Below, piece after piece: positions 22,834 through 32,706 of a stretch of DNA of 64,000 bases. The notes under the pieces are model-generated. The model ran no database searches. It saw only the letters and a list, made by a program, of their open reading frames with translations, and was not told the origin of the DNA. Position 1 is the stretch's first letter; the number at the start of each line of letters is the position of its first letter. The position numbers and the translations under genes were made by a program. The DNA comes from Letharia columbiana. Its lineage: Eukaryota; Ascomycota; Lecanoromycetes; Lecanorales; Parmeliaceae. Location of the stretch: positions 682,001 through 746,000 of the forward strand of contig NW_023501037.1 of assembly GCF_014066305.1 (NCBI RefSeq). Reading direction: 5' to 3'.

Positions 22834-25358
22834 TCAGTCGCGGTTAATAACCCTCAAACTCCTCCTCGGGTTCAGTAGCACCCCAAAGAAACTCGGCTCA
22901 CCCGACAATTCCTCGACACTAGAGTTTGCCGTACTATTTCCCCCTATTGGCGCCTCCCCTGCCATCGGCAACGGTGGTACAGCGGTATATCCACTGCTTC
23001 CTGCTCCACTTCCCATCTTTCGACTGCTCTGATCAGTGCTATACTTATTTCTAGCACTTGAGCCTCCAGATGGCGTAGGAGCCAGGAAACTAGACTTCTC
23101 ACCGCCTCCGGCAGCGGTGGCGCGTTGGGACATTGCAACGTGGTTCTTGTAGAGGGTGAGTTGACGGCGGTATACCCAGGCGCAAAAGCCGAGGTAGCCC
23201 GCTAACACTGCAAAACAGCCCGCGACTATCCCAGCGACGATGGCGCCGATGTTAGGGCCGCCTTTACCGTTGTTGCTGGCACTCGAGCCAGTGGTGGAGG
23301 CCGTGCCAGTCTCTGTGACCTCGGCACCATTGGAACCGGTAATTGTGTATGTGATAGGCTTGCCGGTCGCTAGCGGTCCTGCTGTTGCACTTTCAGCTGG
23401 AGCGGTAACGGTTGCGCCACCACTGCCCTTGCCGCCAATGACTGACTGGACAGGGACCGGGACTTCGTATCCGTAGCTTCCTGAAAGACCAGAAATGTCT
23501 TTCTGCTGTGAAACCTGCTGATTTTGCGTGTCACCTCCAGTCAGGGGATTGTAGTTGTTCTGCCACTGCAGACTCGTTGCATTGAAGACGTAAAAACCGC
23601 TATCGCAGCCAAGCCCATTGGAAGGAGGACCAGTGTAGCCACCGACGACGATGATTTGGCCATTCCATACATTGCATGTATGCCCAGTGCGGCCCGGCGG
23701 TACGGATTGGCCTTTGGTGTCTACTTGGATCCAGGTAAAACTGGGGATTGTGAGGATCCACATGTCACTGTACTGCGTCTGGTTTCCATAAGGAATGAGA
23801 TTTTGTCCGCCGAACATGTAGATGTTTGTGCTGGAACCATCAGGAGCCGAAAACGCAACGGCGCAAGGATTAACGCGGAGAATAGGGTAAGCACCGGATG
23901 TTGATTGTCTATACCATGCTGAGCTGCCAACATCGTAGACATCTATTACGTTCATTTGCGTCTGAACGAGGTTTTATGTTAGCAGCGCAGCTGAGAATTG
24001 GAAATCGCACTGGGACTCACAAAGGACTCATTGGTTCCACCTGCCATGCTTACGAGGATGCCGTCGACGCCGTACCCAGGGACATATAAGATGACACCAT
24101 CCGCTCTGTTCGGAAAGACTGCAGTATCTTGGATTCCACCCTGCGTTACGTTACGCCATACACCTCCACTACCAGCAGTATTGCCACCGCTAAGAGTCTG
24201 TACACCATCATTGCTATGGCCAGGAAATGTGAACTCCAAGAGAGATTTCAGGTAGATGCGATAAATCTGTTGTGACCATCCAGGTGTCGTATACGGATCT
24301 TGATGACCAGCAAAGTAGAATCCCCTACCTAGCTCAGGCACACTAACACCAGCACCCTCAGCAGATCCTAGAACAGGCTGATCACCACCGTCGCTATTAT
24401 TGCCAGCAGAAGTTTGCGGATTCTGTGTCTCCGTCCACGTTGAGCTTGCTATATCGTATTGCCACAAGGAGTAAGGAGAGGGATTTGTAATTGGATCGCT
24501 CGAGTATTCACCGCCGTAGAGGTACAAGGTATCATACGAGTTCCAGAGGTAGCCATTTGCTACCGGAGGCGGACCAGACGGCTGAGGACGCCCTGCGATG
24601 ACGGGTAATGCGATATCCCAAGACTTGGTTACATCTATCGTCAAAAAGTCGTTGTTCCAAGTGTCCGACATCTGATCGGCTGTAGTCGTGGTGTGCCCTC
24701 CGTAAAGATAGATTGTGCCATTGACGAGTGCACTCTGCTGGCTCCAGCGATTGCACACATTTGTGTCTGTAATAGCCTGCCGCGTCACCAATTTCCCGTC
24801 GACAAACTCTTTCTTCTGAGGCCCAAATCTCCTGATGGCACCAGCGTTTGCCCCTATTATGCTTGGTCCTGCTATTCCCAGAAGTGGTGTATCATACAGC
24901 AAGGGCATTGCCACCAGCAGTACTAATGCCAGCATCATAAGTCGCGATGAGGAAAATGCCCGCCACGAAGTCGTCCACTCGTTTTTCGATGTAGCGAATT
25001 CAAATTGATCCGAAGACTCTGACCCGTTGGGGGATATGGGTGACGCATCATCGCTCTGCAGTGAATCAAATGAATCTGGCTGATTGCGGAGCCGTTGTGT
25101 TGGGCGACTGGTGAGGGAATCTATGGCGGTCCTGTGCGCGTGACTAGTTTGGGCATCCAGCATCGTATCGACGTCGAGCTCCTTGAACGCGGAGACTTTT
25201 GCACGACGTCTTCGACTTGCTGCATGTTTCGAAGATTGCTCGCTAGGAAACGATCGTGTGTAGGTATGGATCGGTCTTGCGCGTACTGAGGGCGCTTTTA
25301 CCCCCAGGTATTCTGCTTCGCTTGGGAGAGGTCGGTATGAGGTGGTATCACTGTCCAT
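22834..25358 (-). CDS. Kelch-repeat membrane protein
   Basis: Two exons, 25,358-24,021 and 23,961-22,834, joined across a 59-nt intron (GTGAGT...TTCAG), give 821 residues. A disordered basic N-terminus (1-135) precedes a transmembrane segment at about 140-162 (LMMLALVLLVAMPLLYDTPLLGI). A long extracytoplasmic part carries Kelch-like beta-propeller blades (NGTIYLYGGHTTT, DTLYLYGGEYSS, TNIYMFGGQN, NGQIIVVGGYTG) and many NxS/T sites. A second transmembrane segment near residue 680 (GAIVAGIVAGCFAVLAGYLGF) is followed by a basic, Ser/Gly-rich cytoplasmic tail. The arrangement resembles Kelch proteins annotated as cell-wall-anchored or galactose-oxidase-like in Pezizomycotina; a sensor or adhesive role is inference. 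No oxidase active site is evident. Confidence 0.85.
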
Positions 25359-26048
25359 GGTCTAGGAGTACAACGTTGTGCGGTCTTCGATGGAGGCAGT
25401 AAGTAGCTGTCATTATCATAGGTTGTAGAAATAGAGGTTGGGCCTCCGTGGCTATCCTGATGCAATTTCGAGTTGCCCAGTCCCTAGACATGCCATGACC
25501 GGGGAAGAACCAAGGCAAACAGCGCTATAGCGAACGTAGTTTAGCGTACTGCTGCTATTGAAGGAAACCCTGCACGCGATTTCCCAATCAACGTTTATGA
25601 ACCGGTGAATAGTCCGGCAGATCTTTATCTCTGCCAATTGCAGTTGAGTAGCATGATATAAAAGGGAAAGTCAATGATGGGAAACTTCCTGCTTACAGAA
25701 AAGATCAGCATTCCAGCGCCACCAGCCAGTTTTCACTCCCACTAAAGGCTTCTGCGCGATCGTAAATCGGAATTTCTTTGATTGCTGTCAAACGCCGACG
25801 TGTCTAAAATCTAGGAACCATCTTGGGTCCTAAATCTGCGCCTTCTAGAACAGAAATCTAGGCTTTCGTATCAACTGGGGCAATTGGCTGGTAGAAGCAC
25901 GATGAGAAGCGTGTACCGAATCAAATAATGCACATCAAAGTTATTATTAGGCGTTTGACCGGAGCATTAGATTCAATTTTGAACCTTCGATGCTACGAGA
26001 GATATTCAAGGGTTGTTGGACATTTGCTCCTGCTTGCCTCCTTCTACT
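25359..26048. other. Intergenic region: Kelch promoter and SDR 3' side
   Basis: About 690 bp containing the upstream region of the Kelch gene and the downstream region of the dehydrogenase gene, both on the minus strand. No additional gene or repeat is seen. Confidence 0.4.
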
Positions 26049-26824
26049 TCACCAATCTGCCATTTGGTTTGTAAAGGATAGGCCCAATACAGTCTCATCC
26101 TCCCTCAGTCCTGAAAGCTTCACGCTCTCAACCCAAAGCTGCTTCTGCTTGGCCTCATCCCTCGCTTTCTGGCTAGGTTTCATTTTTGCAGTCCCATTCA
26201 GATAAGCAGCTTTCGGATGCTTGCCCAGGGTTCCTTCTTCGAAATTGGAATTTAGAAGGTCTTTCGCCGATTTCTTTGGAGTTGCGGAAGTTCCCGTTTG
26301 GTGAGAGTATTGTGGTTACTACAGCAAGGGGAGCCAGCATCCAATAAAGAACAAATCGTAAAGCGGCAGGCGACTCCTTGAACAAGCCACTACCTCCCAA
26401 TGCTCCCGAATCGACGGCAAGGACTGAAATGTCGGAGTACTTTGTGCCCGCGAGACGACGCTGAAGTTCGTACCTAGGACAAAGTCAGCGACGGCTAGAC
26501 TGCTCTAACAGGTGCCATACATGAACAAAACCATCAGAGTCTTGCTCATACCGTAGCGCCTCATGCCAGCTTTGTACTCATCACCCTTAGCATCCTTGAG
26601 GCTTCGCTAAAACTTGTGGGCCGCCCTCTGGAATGACTGTCTTGTGCTGTTCATTTGTGATGTGGCCACTGTTCATATAATGGGAAGGATGATGAGTCCA
26701 GCTGGAGACAATGACAATGCGGCCCATTGGGTCCATGCTCTGGAGTAGCAGGTTGGTAAACAAGAAGTGTGAAAGGTAGTTGACAGCGAAGATAGCCTCC
26801 AGACCGTCATCGGTGCTTTCATGC

Positions 26825-26957
26825 CTCGGAGTCAGCAATGCCTATTTCAGGGGTATCCCGAAATTTACAACATGTTATCTAGAGAGTAAGCCCTCCCAAG
26901 ACATTTTCTCGAGGCTCGGGATTGAATCCGAAAAGGGGATATGAACTCCCAAAATAC
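26825..26957 (-). mobile_element. Introner-like intron (SDR intron 2)
   Basis: A 133-nt intron whose 5' side reads GTACGTATTTTGGGAGTTC when the last four exon bases are included, and whose 3' side contains GGCATTGCTGACTCCGAG. Both ends resemble the introns at 27,173-27,324 and 29,789-29,944. It is longer than the 46-74-nt introns common here and contains the internal motif GGGAGGGCTTACTCTC, a variant of GGGAGAGTCTACTCTC in the other SDR intron. Introner-like elements, which multiply as introns, are established in Dothideomycete fungi. Confidence 0.55.
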
Positions 26958-27172
26958 GTACGCTGTAAAGCCGCATTAAGGACTACAGCAAGAATGCGAG
27001 GAATCGAGCCAGACGCTACTCGCTGATTTAGATCGTTGGTGGCAGTGTGGACGCTGGCAAGAGAGCTAAGATCTACGGCAATTATCTCATGATCGTTTGC
27101 GTTTGATGAACCGGCGAGAACATTCTTGAGGGTGTCCACTGAGGCAGGATTGCGGACCGCGAAGAGGCCTTT

Positions 27173-27324
27173 CTTGATTACGATTTCCCTGTCAGTATTG
27201 CTTATTTGAGAGGGTGTTCTGAGCCTTGAACCGTGTGTCGAGAGTAGACTCTCCCAATTTCATACATGTCTCAAGACTGCAGATTTTGCTTATAATATGA
27301 AACAGGGACTCCGAAAATACGTAC
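27173..27324 (-). mobile_element. Introner-like intron (SDR intron 1)
   Basis: A 152-nt intron beginning GTACGTATTTTCGGAGTCC and containing AGCAATACTGACAGGG near its 3' side. It splices to an AAG acceptor (27,173), or one base-set further at AAAG; a CAG immediately after the CTGAC branch site is too close to be used and breaks the frame. Related in sequence to 26,825-26,957 and, at its 3' side, to 29,789-29,944. Confidence 0.5.
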
Positions 27325-27773
27325 GTAGTCTTTGGCATAAGGGGATCTGAGAAATTGAGAGACGAGATTGGAACCAAGTCCCCCATTGGCGCCAGTAATG
27401 ACGAATGTGCCTTTCATGTTGTGCAATGCTCAGATGGGTAGGCTTGGGACTAAACAAAGGAATGGTACAGGAGGGCAGTTATAGACAACCGGAGGTCGAC
27501 CATGCAAGAAATACCACAGTTGTAAGAGGACGAGAAGTAAAGAGTCTACCAAATGAGAAGACCAGCTGCGGAACGTTCCTCAAACATGGGTAGAGTAAGG
27601 CCTACGAAGACGGTCCCTGCAGGTCACATTCACATGCACTCATAATTTTGTCGACCTAGGTACCAGACGCGTTCAATTAGAGTAGGTAGTGCTTACCGTC
27701 CGCCAAGCTATAAGATATGTCAAGTACCTCAATCTCGCCCCCTAATCAGAATATGGGTTTCAAGGACGGCAGG

Positions 27774-27901
27774 GTACCTAGGTAATTCTGAAGTAAGATG
27801 AATCTTCATTAATGAATCTCTATTAAGTAATCTCTATAGATGAATCTTCATTAATGAATCTCTATCAATATACTTTAGTCTTTAATGATTTACCTAGGTA
27901 C
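27774..27901. repeat. Short foldback element with internal direct repeat
   Basis: 128 bp bounded by the inverted 12-mers GTACCTAGGTAA (27,774-27,785) and its complement (27,890-27,901). Inside, a 27-bp sequence starting GATGAATCTTCATTAATG occurs twice (27,797 and 27,839). Composition and size suit a tiny MITE; CCTAGGTACC also occurs just upstream at about 27,655. Confidence 0.5.
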
Positions 27902-27986
27902 GTCGACCTCATGCTTTTCCGATCTACCTTACCCACCTTCCCTAGCAACTAGCAACGGGCTGGTGCCAGAGAACGCCAAGCATGAC

Positions 27987-28667
27987 ATTTATGAATTGCA
28001 AATTAAATAAGAATGCTTGGCAAAGCTGATTCAGCTCCGCCTCCGACTTTTTGTTAGCGTCATTCATACAAAATTGTAGAGAACGTACTTACCACTCTTA
28101 TACCAGCCCACTTCATATTTTTAAAGCTTCTATATAGCTTAAATACGAATACGGTGGTGTTGCAATGCCCCGGAATACCGTCAATTCTCGTCAGACGGTC
28201 AGGCCTTGTGGAGGGAGACTTACTAGCATGCTTATGCTCTGGAACGATTAGGTCAGGGAGAAGGTCATAGAGAAGGTGGAGGATTTTGATTGATATTACG
28301 TAGTATTTCATTGTAACTACTCTGTTATCTCCATAGTCAAATACTCCAAATCTCGTTCAAATGCCTCAATTTCGCCGTCAAATATGTAGCCTGCAGTGCT
28401 CTGCTTGAAATGCTCCACCGCAAATCTATCACAGCCACTAACATCGATTATATGCTTCAGAAATCCTTCAAAATCGTTCTAAAAGACGTGTCGAAAGGTC
28501 TCAAAATGACGCCGCGAATGTCCAACTGAGGTAGCAGACGACAGTGGCTATTGCAAGAGTGGCAAGTACGTTCTCTACAATTTTCTATGAATGACGCTAA
28601 CAAAAAGTCGGAGGCGGAGCTGAATCAGCTTTGCCAAGCATTCTTATTTAATTTGCAATTCATAAAT
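27987..28667. mobile_element. 681-bp MITE with ~120-bp terminal inverted repeats
   Basis: The left arm (27,987 to about 28,106) and right arm (about 28,546 to 28,667) are reverse complements with few mismatches; both outer ends start ATTTATGAATTGCAAATTAA when read inward. The arms share the segment GAATGCTTGGCAAAGCTGAT. The ~440-bp centre has no recognisable transposase. The sequence is not RIP-degraded. The target duplication is unclear, so the superfamily is not assigned. Confidence 0.75.
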
Positions 28668-29474
28668 AAACAACGGCCGAGATCACCTAATCTACTCCTC
28701 CCCAAAGCGCACGTTCGGTTGCCTGTCTTTTTATTAGCGATGCGACCGCCAAGACTTTTGTCTGCTGCAGACATGTCTGCGGACGGTCATTACGGTCACG
28801 AATAGGAGGCCTGACAGCTAACCCGATTAGGTAGTAGCTTACACTAGTGTACTACCTTTCGTCTGATGTTTTGAGGCTACTTTTCGTTTTTCGAGATTCC
28901 AGGGGTTTTGAAATGAAAATTTCGGCTATCAAATAACGGTATTCATGAAGATGGCCGTACCCGGAGCAAGGGTATATGTGAGAATGTTGATATTTGGCTT
29001 GTTTCTCTACAGGATCTCTGCCCGCAGACCGCCAAGACCTCACTTTGAAGCATTTTCGCCAATCAATGGCTTATCACGCTCGGAGAAACTTCTATCCGGA
29101 GATTACAGAGATTACATGCTAACGGCCAAAATGTGGTAATTCTGTCTTACTTCACGAATACATTCTGACGGTCATGCGCATCGCTACCTTTTATGCACCC
29201 TGCTTCGGGTGTCGCATCGGCCGTGGGAACAAAGCGAGTCCCAGCGGGGGTACCGGCGATAATACCTACTTACCTTACATGACCAACTCGTCGCCAACGG
29301 CTATTCGGCCGAGGGAAGGATAATGGCAAAAAGATTGATAATCAACCACGCAAAAGCTTCATAAGTGACTTCTAAAACCGAGGACACCCGGGAGTTACTT
29401 TAAAAACACACACACACACATAAGGCTTACCATCCACGGCTTACTCCATCCTGGCGCGTCCCCACGTACGCAAA
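28668..29474. other. Intergenic region upstream of the DsbA-like gene
   Basis: About 800 bp with no supported gene. It includes an imperfect palindrome GTAGTAGCTTACACTAGTGT at about 28,831-28,850 continuing into CTACC, and an ACACACACAC tract near 29,405. The last ~70 bp are the leader of the DsbA-like gene. Confidence 0.4.
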
Positions 29475-30290
29475 ATGACAAACTTCAACATCGCCATCAC
29501 CTCGGACAACGTCTGCCCGTGGTGCTACGTCGGCAAGAAGAAGCTGGAACGCGGCATCTCCCTCTACAAGGCCGCGCATCCTGCCTCCGACGACAAATTC
29601 ACGACGACATGGCTTCCGTTCTACCTGAATCCCGCCGCGCCCAAGATCGGCGTCGACAAGCGTTCGTACTACAAGTCGAGATTCGGCGATGAGAAGGCGG
29701 CGATGATCATCGAGCGCTTGGCCGCCGTGGGCAAAGGTGCTGGGATCAATTTCAGCTTTGGAGGCAAGACTGGCAACACGAGGGACAGGTACGTCTATTT
29801 CCGAGCCGATCGCCCCTTTGTGGTATCGAGGTAGAGTCGCAAGACATGTTTCGGGAGCGAGAAGACCCTTCTACTCCGGAGACCTGTCTTGCAACTCCAT
29901 CACCTACCTTGAACAGGCAATGCTGACTCCGAAACCCGCGTAAGTCACCGTCTGGTCGAGCTGGGGAAGACGAAGGGCGCAGAAATGCAGACGAGGGTTG
30001 TGGAGGAGTTGTTCAAGAGCTATTTCGAGGGAGAAGGAGATATCACAAGCCATGACATGCTGAAAGAGGCAGGTGTGAGGGCTGGCTTGAAAGAGGCGGA
30101 AGTGAAGAGTTGGTTAGAGAGCGATAAAGGAGGAGAGGAGGTGGACAAGGAGGTAACAGAAGCGCAGACTCGCGGTGTGAGTGGGGTGCCGAACTTCGTG
30201 TTGCAGGGAAAGTACGAAATTGGTGGGGCACAGGATGCAGAGGCATTCGTGAAGGTGTTCGAGAGGGTGAAGGAGATGGAGGAGTCATAG
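29475..30290 (+). CDS. DsbA-family (FrnE-like) thioredoxin-fold oxidoreductase
   Basis: Exons 29,475-29,788 and 29,945-30,290 give 219 residues, a normal length for the family. The active-site CxxC is seen as CPWC in ITSDNVCPWCYVGKKKLE (residues about 9-26). The C-terminal half has the family signature TRGVSGVPNFVLQGKYEIGGAQDAEAF, including the cis-Pro of the thioredoxin fold (VPNF). Members catalyse thiol-disulfide exchange or act as 2-hydroxychromene-2-carboxylate isomerase-like enzymes; the substrate is unknown. No signal peptide, so cytosolic. The intron ends with TAAG rather than the usual CAG/TAG and belongs to the introner-like group. Confidence 0.85.
29789..29944 (+). mobile_element. 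Introner-like intron of the DsbA-like gene
   Basis: A 156-nt intron, GTACGTCTATTT at the 5' end and GGCAATGCTGACTCCGAA before the TAAG acceptor. The 3' segment is nearly identical to that of SDR intron 2 (GGCATTGCTGACTCCGAG) two genes away on the opposite strand. Such similarity between introns of unrelated genes is not expected by descent and suggests intron transposition. Confidence 0.55.
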
Positions 30291-30914
30291 TCTTGGAAAT
30301 GAGGAGCTTTCTTTTGTCCATTGCTTCCCGGACACCCTCTCGTTGCGTTTAGCGAATCATCTCTTTACACACAAATCGCTTCTGATGACCCATTTCTCGC
30401 CCTTTCTGACCGTCTTTCCTTCGTGCAAGAGACAGTCCTGGCCGTGTTTGTGCAAAAGAGCCATGCCAACTTCTAGGTCAACAACGATAGGGTCTGTGTC
30501 AATGCCTTTCCCTGAAAACTTCTTTGCCGGGCCAAGTTCAGGATAAAAGACCGTTTCCCCTCCAACACAGCCCGTTGTGGGTCCAGTAAGGTAGATAAGT
30601 AACGTCCAGGTTGTTCTTGCTGGGGTTGGCGGAGTAGACGAAAGAGTGATATTGTTTGACTCATCATCTGTGATTGGTCAGCGGACTCTACCACATGTTG
30701 CAAGCAAGTTGTTGTCGCTGAGCATAATAACGCTACATACAAACAGCCGTCTTCCTCGTTTTCATATTTGAAAAAAACATGCACCAAGATCAAAACCGGT
30801 CTGCTGCAAGCTACAGGACAAAGGCCACGACTGTCATGAGCCAAGGGGAAAGGTGGACCGGCCAAGATTGAAGTGGACGCTCCAAGTTGGGCGCACACGA
30901 CCGAGGATCAAACA
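30291..30914. other. Convergent intergenic region
   Basis: About 620 bp between the 3' ends of the DsbA-like and zinc-finger genes. A 141-codon open frame lies on the minus strand (30,473-30,898) but shows no domain or codon pattern that convinces. No repeat recognised. Confidence 0.4.
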
Positions 30915-31673
30915 CTATGTCCACTCGGTGGCTGTTTCAGATGAAGCTGTCGACTTGTCGCAGTCTATGTCACGGAGGTGTCTCTGTGGAAAATATATAA
31001 GTTACTAATTATCTGAGCCTATGCGTGAAAAGCTTACCTGGAGAACATCTTTCCTCGAGAAGCTCTTCTCACAGACCGGGCAAGTGAAGAGATCCACCTT
31101 AAGATGCGTTCTCTGATGCCTTTTCAGGTCATGATTCCGCTTGAAACTCTGGGCACACTGATCGCACTTGAAGGGTCTCTCAGGTCTCTCAAGATGTGTT
31201 CTCTGATGCCTTCTCAGATCATGATTTCGCTTGTAACTTCGGAAACACTGATCGCACTCGAATGGTCTCTTAAGGTGTGTTCTCTGATGCCTTTCCAGGT
31301 CACGATTGTGCTTGAAACTTTGGGGACACTGATCGCATTTGAAGGGTTTCTCACTAAGCTGTGCTGGTTGCGGATTCCCATACATCTGTTGCTCCAGATG
31401 TGGTGCGCGGCCGCGATAGTAGCCAGCCTTTATTGCTTCCTGAAGATATTTTTCTGATATGTACGAAAGATCATGTTCTTGTTTGCTGACCGAATCCGTT
31501 GGATTGTTTGAGTTATTCTCGATCGGTCCGCTCATGGGCCCTGTGAGAGTATGTGGAGCATGTGTGGAGCCGCCATTGAATGGATTCGACGGTGACGTGG
31601 GAGGGGAGGAGGTTGCTGATTGAGCGTTGATAGGCGATGTCCGAGACGCTTGTGGTGGTGGTGATGGGCTCAT
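30915..31673 (-). CDS. C2H2 zinc-finger protein
   Basis: Exons 31,673-31,038 and 30,983-30,915 join across a 54-nt intron (GTAAGC...CACAG) to give 234 residues. A Ser/Pro/Thr-rich N-terminus of about 100 residues precedes four tandem zinc fingers. Three are near-identical C2H2 units (FKCDQCPQSFKHNRDLERHQRTH, FECDQCFRSYKRNHDLRRHQ, FKCDQCAQSFKRNHDLKRHQ). The fourth, FTCPVCEKSFSRKDVLQRHLRDIDC, is completed only after splicing and ends in a C2HC form. A sequence-specific DNA-binding role is likely. The start codon lies only 153 bp beyond the stop of the truncated oxygenase gene on the same strand. Confidence 0.82.
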
Positions 31674-31825
31674 TGGGCTCTGCCGGACCGGCGATGATCA
31701 AGGGTAAGGCAAAGGACAGAAGAAGGTCACCCAGTTCCGAGGATCACTGGGCTGAACGTGACCGCCGAAGATGCAAAACCGACGGCTTGATTGAGATTTT
31801 GGAAGAAATGAACGCCTCACGCGAA

Positions 31826-32422
31826 TCAAATGCAGGATATCAATGCGGTGGTGTTTGAACTAGGATATTTATGGTACATACAGTGCTGACCAAAAAATTG
31901 TCCCTGGCCTGGCGAAAGTCAACGATGCTAGGGGAAAGAGCGACGGACGAGAAACCTACCGTAGCGATAGATTCGGATACGTGGATTGAGACCACAGACT
32001 TCACCTCCCCAAATCTTCTTCGCTCCTTCATATGTAAGACCATTAGGTTCGACATTCTCTGCCGAGCCACTGATAAGGGATCTAAGTCCTGTAGAACCCC
32101 AAAGCTGTTCGGCAAAGGCAGGGTCATTGAATTGAATGCGGTCATTGAGCCTGATTGCTTCCCCTTCTTTGGGTTTCGCAGGGGTAGTGATCAACTGGAG
32201 TGAAGACAAGAAAGAGACATATTTCTTGCACAGCGTAGAGGTAAAGAGATTGCGGATGAGAATGATCTGGTCCTCTAAAAGTGTTTCTAAAGCAAGATCT
32301 GTTGTAGGAATTAATGGTTGTAGTGGAGGCCAACCAGGCGCGGTCTCCTGTTCTTCAGGTGGCCTTCGCGTTGATTTAGTTGTGGCCTTTCCACGATACC
32401 GCTGAGACATCACTATGGGCAA
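31826..32422 (-). pseudogene. Fe(II)/2-oxoglutarate oxygenase (prolyl-hydroxylase-like), C-terminally truncated
   Basis: Exon 1 (32,422-31,960) and exon 2 (31,908-31,826) give 181 residues. The N-terminal part matches fungal prolyl-4-hydroxylase-like oxygenases: LLEDQIILIRNLFTSTLCKKYVSFL, RLNDRIQFNDPAFAEQLW, NPRIRIYRYGQGQFFGQH. The frame then reads HCM where the iron-binding HxD motif is expected and stops shortly after. The distal histidine and the 2-oxoglutarate-binding arginine are absent. The rest of the domain is not found before the zinc-finger start. A GTATGT at about 31,883 could be a further donor, but no downstream exon restoring the family was found. Probably a non-catalytic remnant. 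A second ATG at 32,410 is an alternative start. Confidence 0.65.
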
Positions 32423-32706
32423 GATAGAAGTGAAGCCAATGCGAAGATTCTACGCGTCTCGCAACTCACAGGGTTTTCACGAGTCATGACAGGAAGTAGC
32501 ACTAGCGCCAATAGCTAGTGCGAACTCTTGGCTTTTTTGACGCACGATTTCCTGAAGAGGAACAGTAGTGAAAGAGAAGGAAGTAACAGCTGACACAACC
32601 TTCTGCCAGATTTCACGAACAACAAGAGCAAACAAATCGTTCTAGGCATAGAATCATTTTTGAGACACCTTACAGCACCCAGGAAGATGCGAAGACGGCC
32701 TTAGCC
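32423..32706. promoter_or_regulatory. Divergent promoter between oxygenase remnant and forkhead gene
   Basis: 284 bp separate two start codons on opposite strands. No clear TATA box. CTAGCGCCAATAGCTAG at 32,501-32,517 is a small hyphenated palindrome around a CCAAT core. Confidence 0.35.

Larger units (their letters stand above)
26049..27417 (-). pseudogene. Short-chain dehydrogenase/reductase with two +1 frameshifts
   Basis: Four exons can be placed: 27,417-27,325, 27,172-26,958, 26,824-26,521 and 26,473-26,049, for about 344 residues, the usual length of retinol-dehydrogenase-like SDRs. The NAD(P)-binding motif TGANGGLG lies at the N-terminus, the catalytic YxxxK appears as YGMSK, and NAALQ stands at the NAG position. 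The C-terminal part reads GTLGKHPKAAYLNG and LWVESVKLSGL. Two single-base insertions break the frame: within CTCAAGGATGC at about 26,591-26,601 and at CGCAACTCC at about 26,278-26,287. Outside them the protein is well preserved. Either a young pseudogene or sequencing errors. The first two introns are 152 and 133 nt and related to each other (listed separately); the third is an ordinary 47-nt intron. Confidence 0.75.

Noticed and set aside
30473..30898. 141-codon minus-strand frame after the DsbA-like gene
   Set aside because: Composition is not protein-like in a consistent way and no family is recognised; overlaps likely 3' untranslated DNA.
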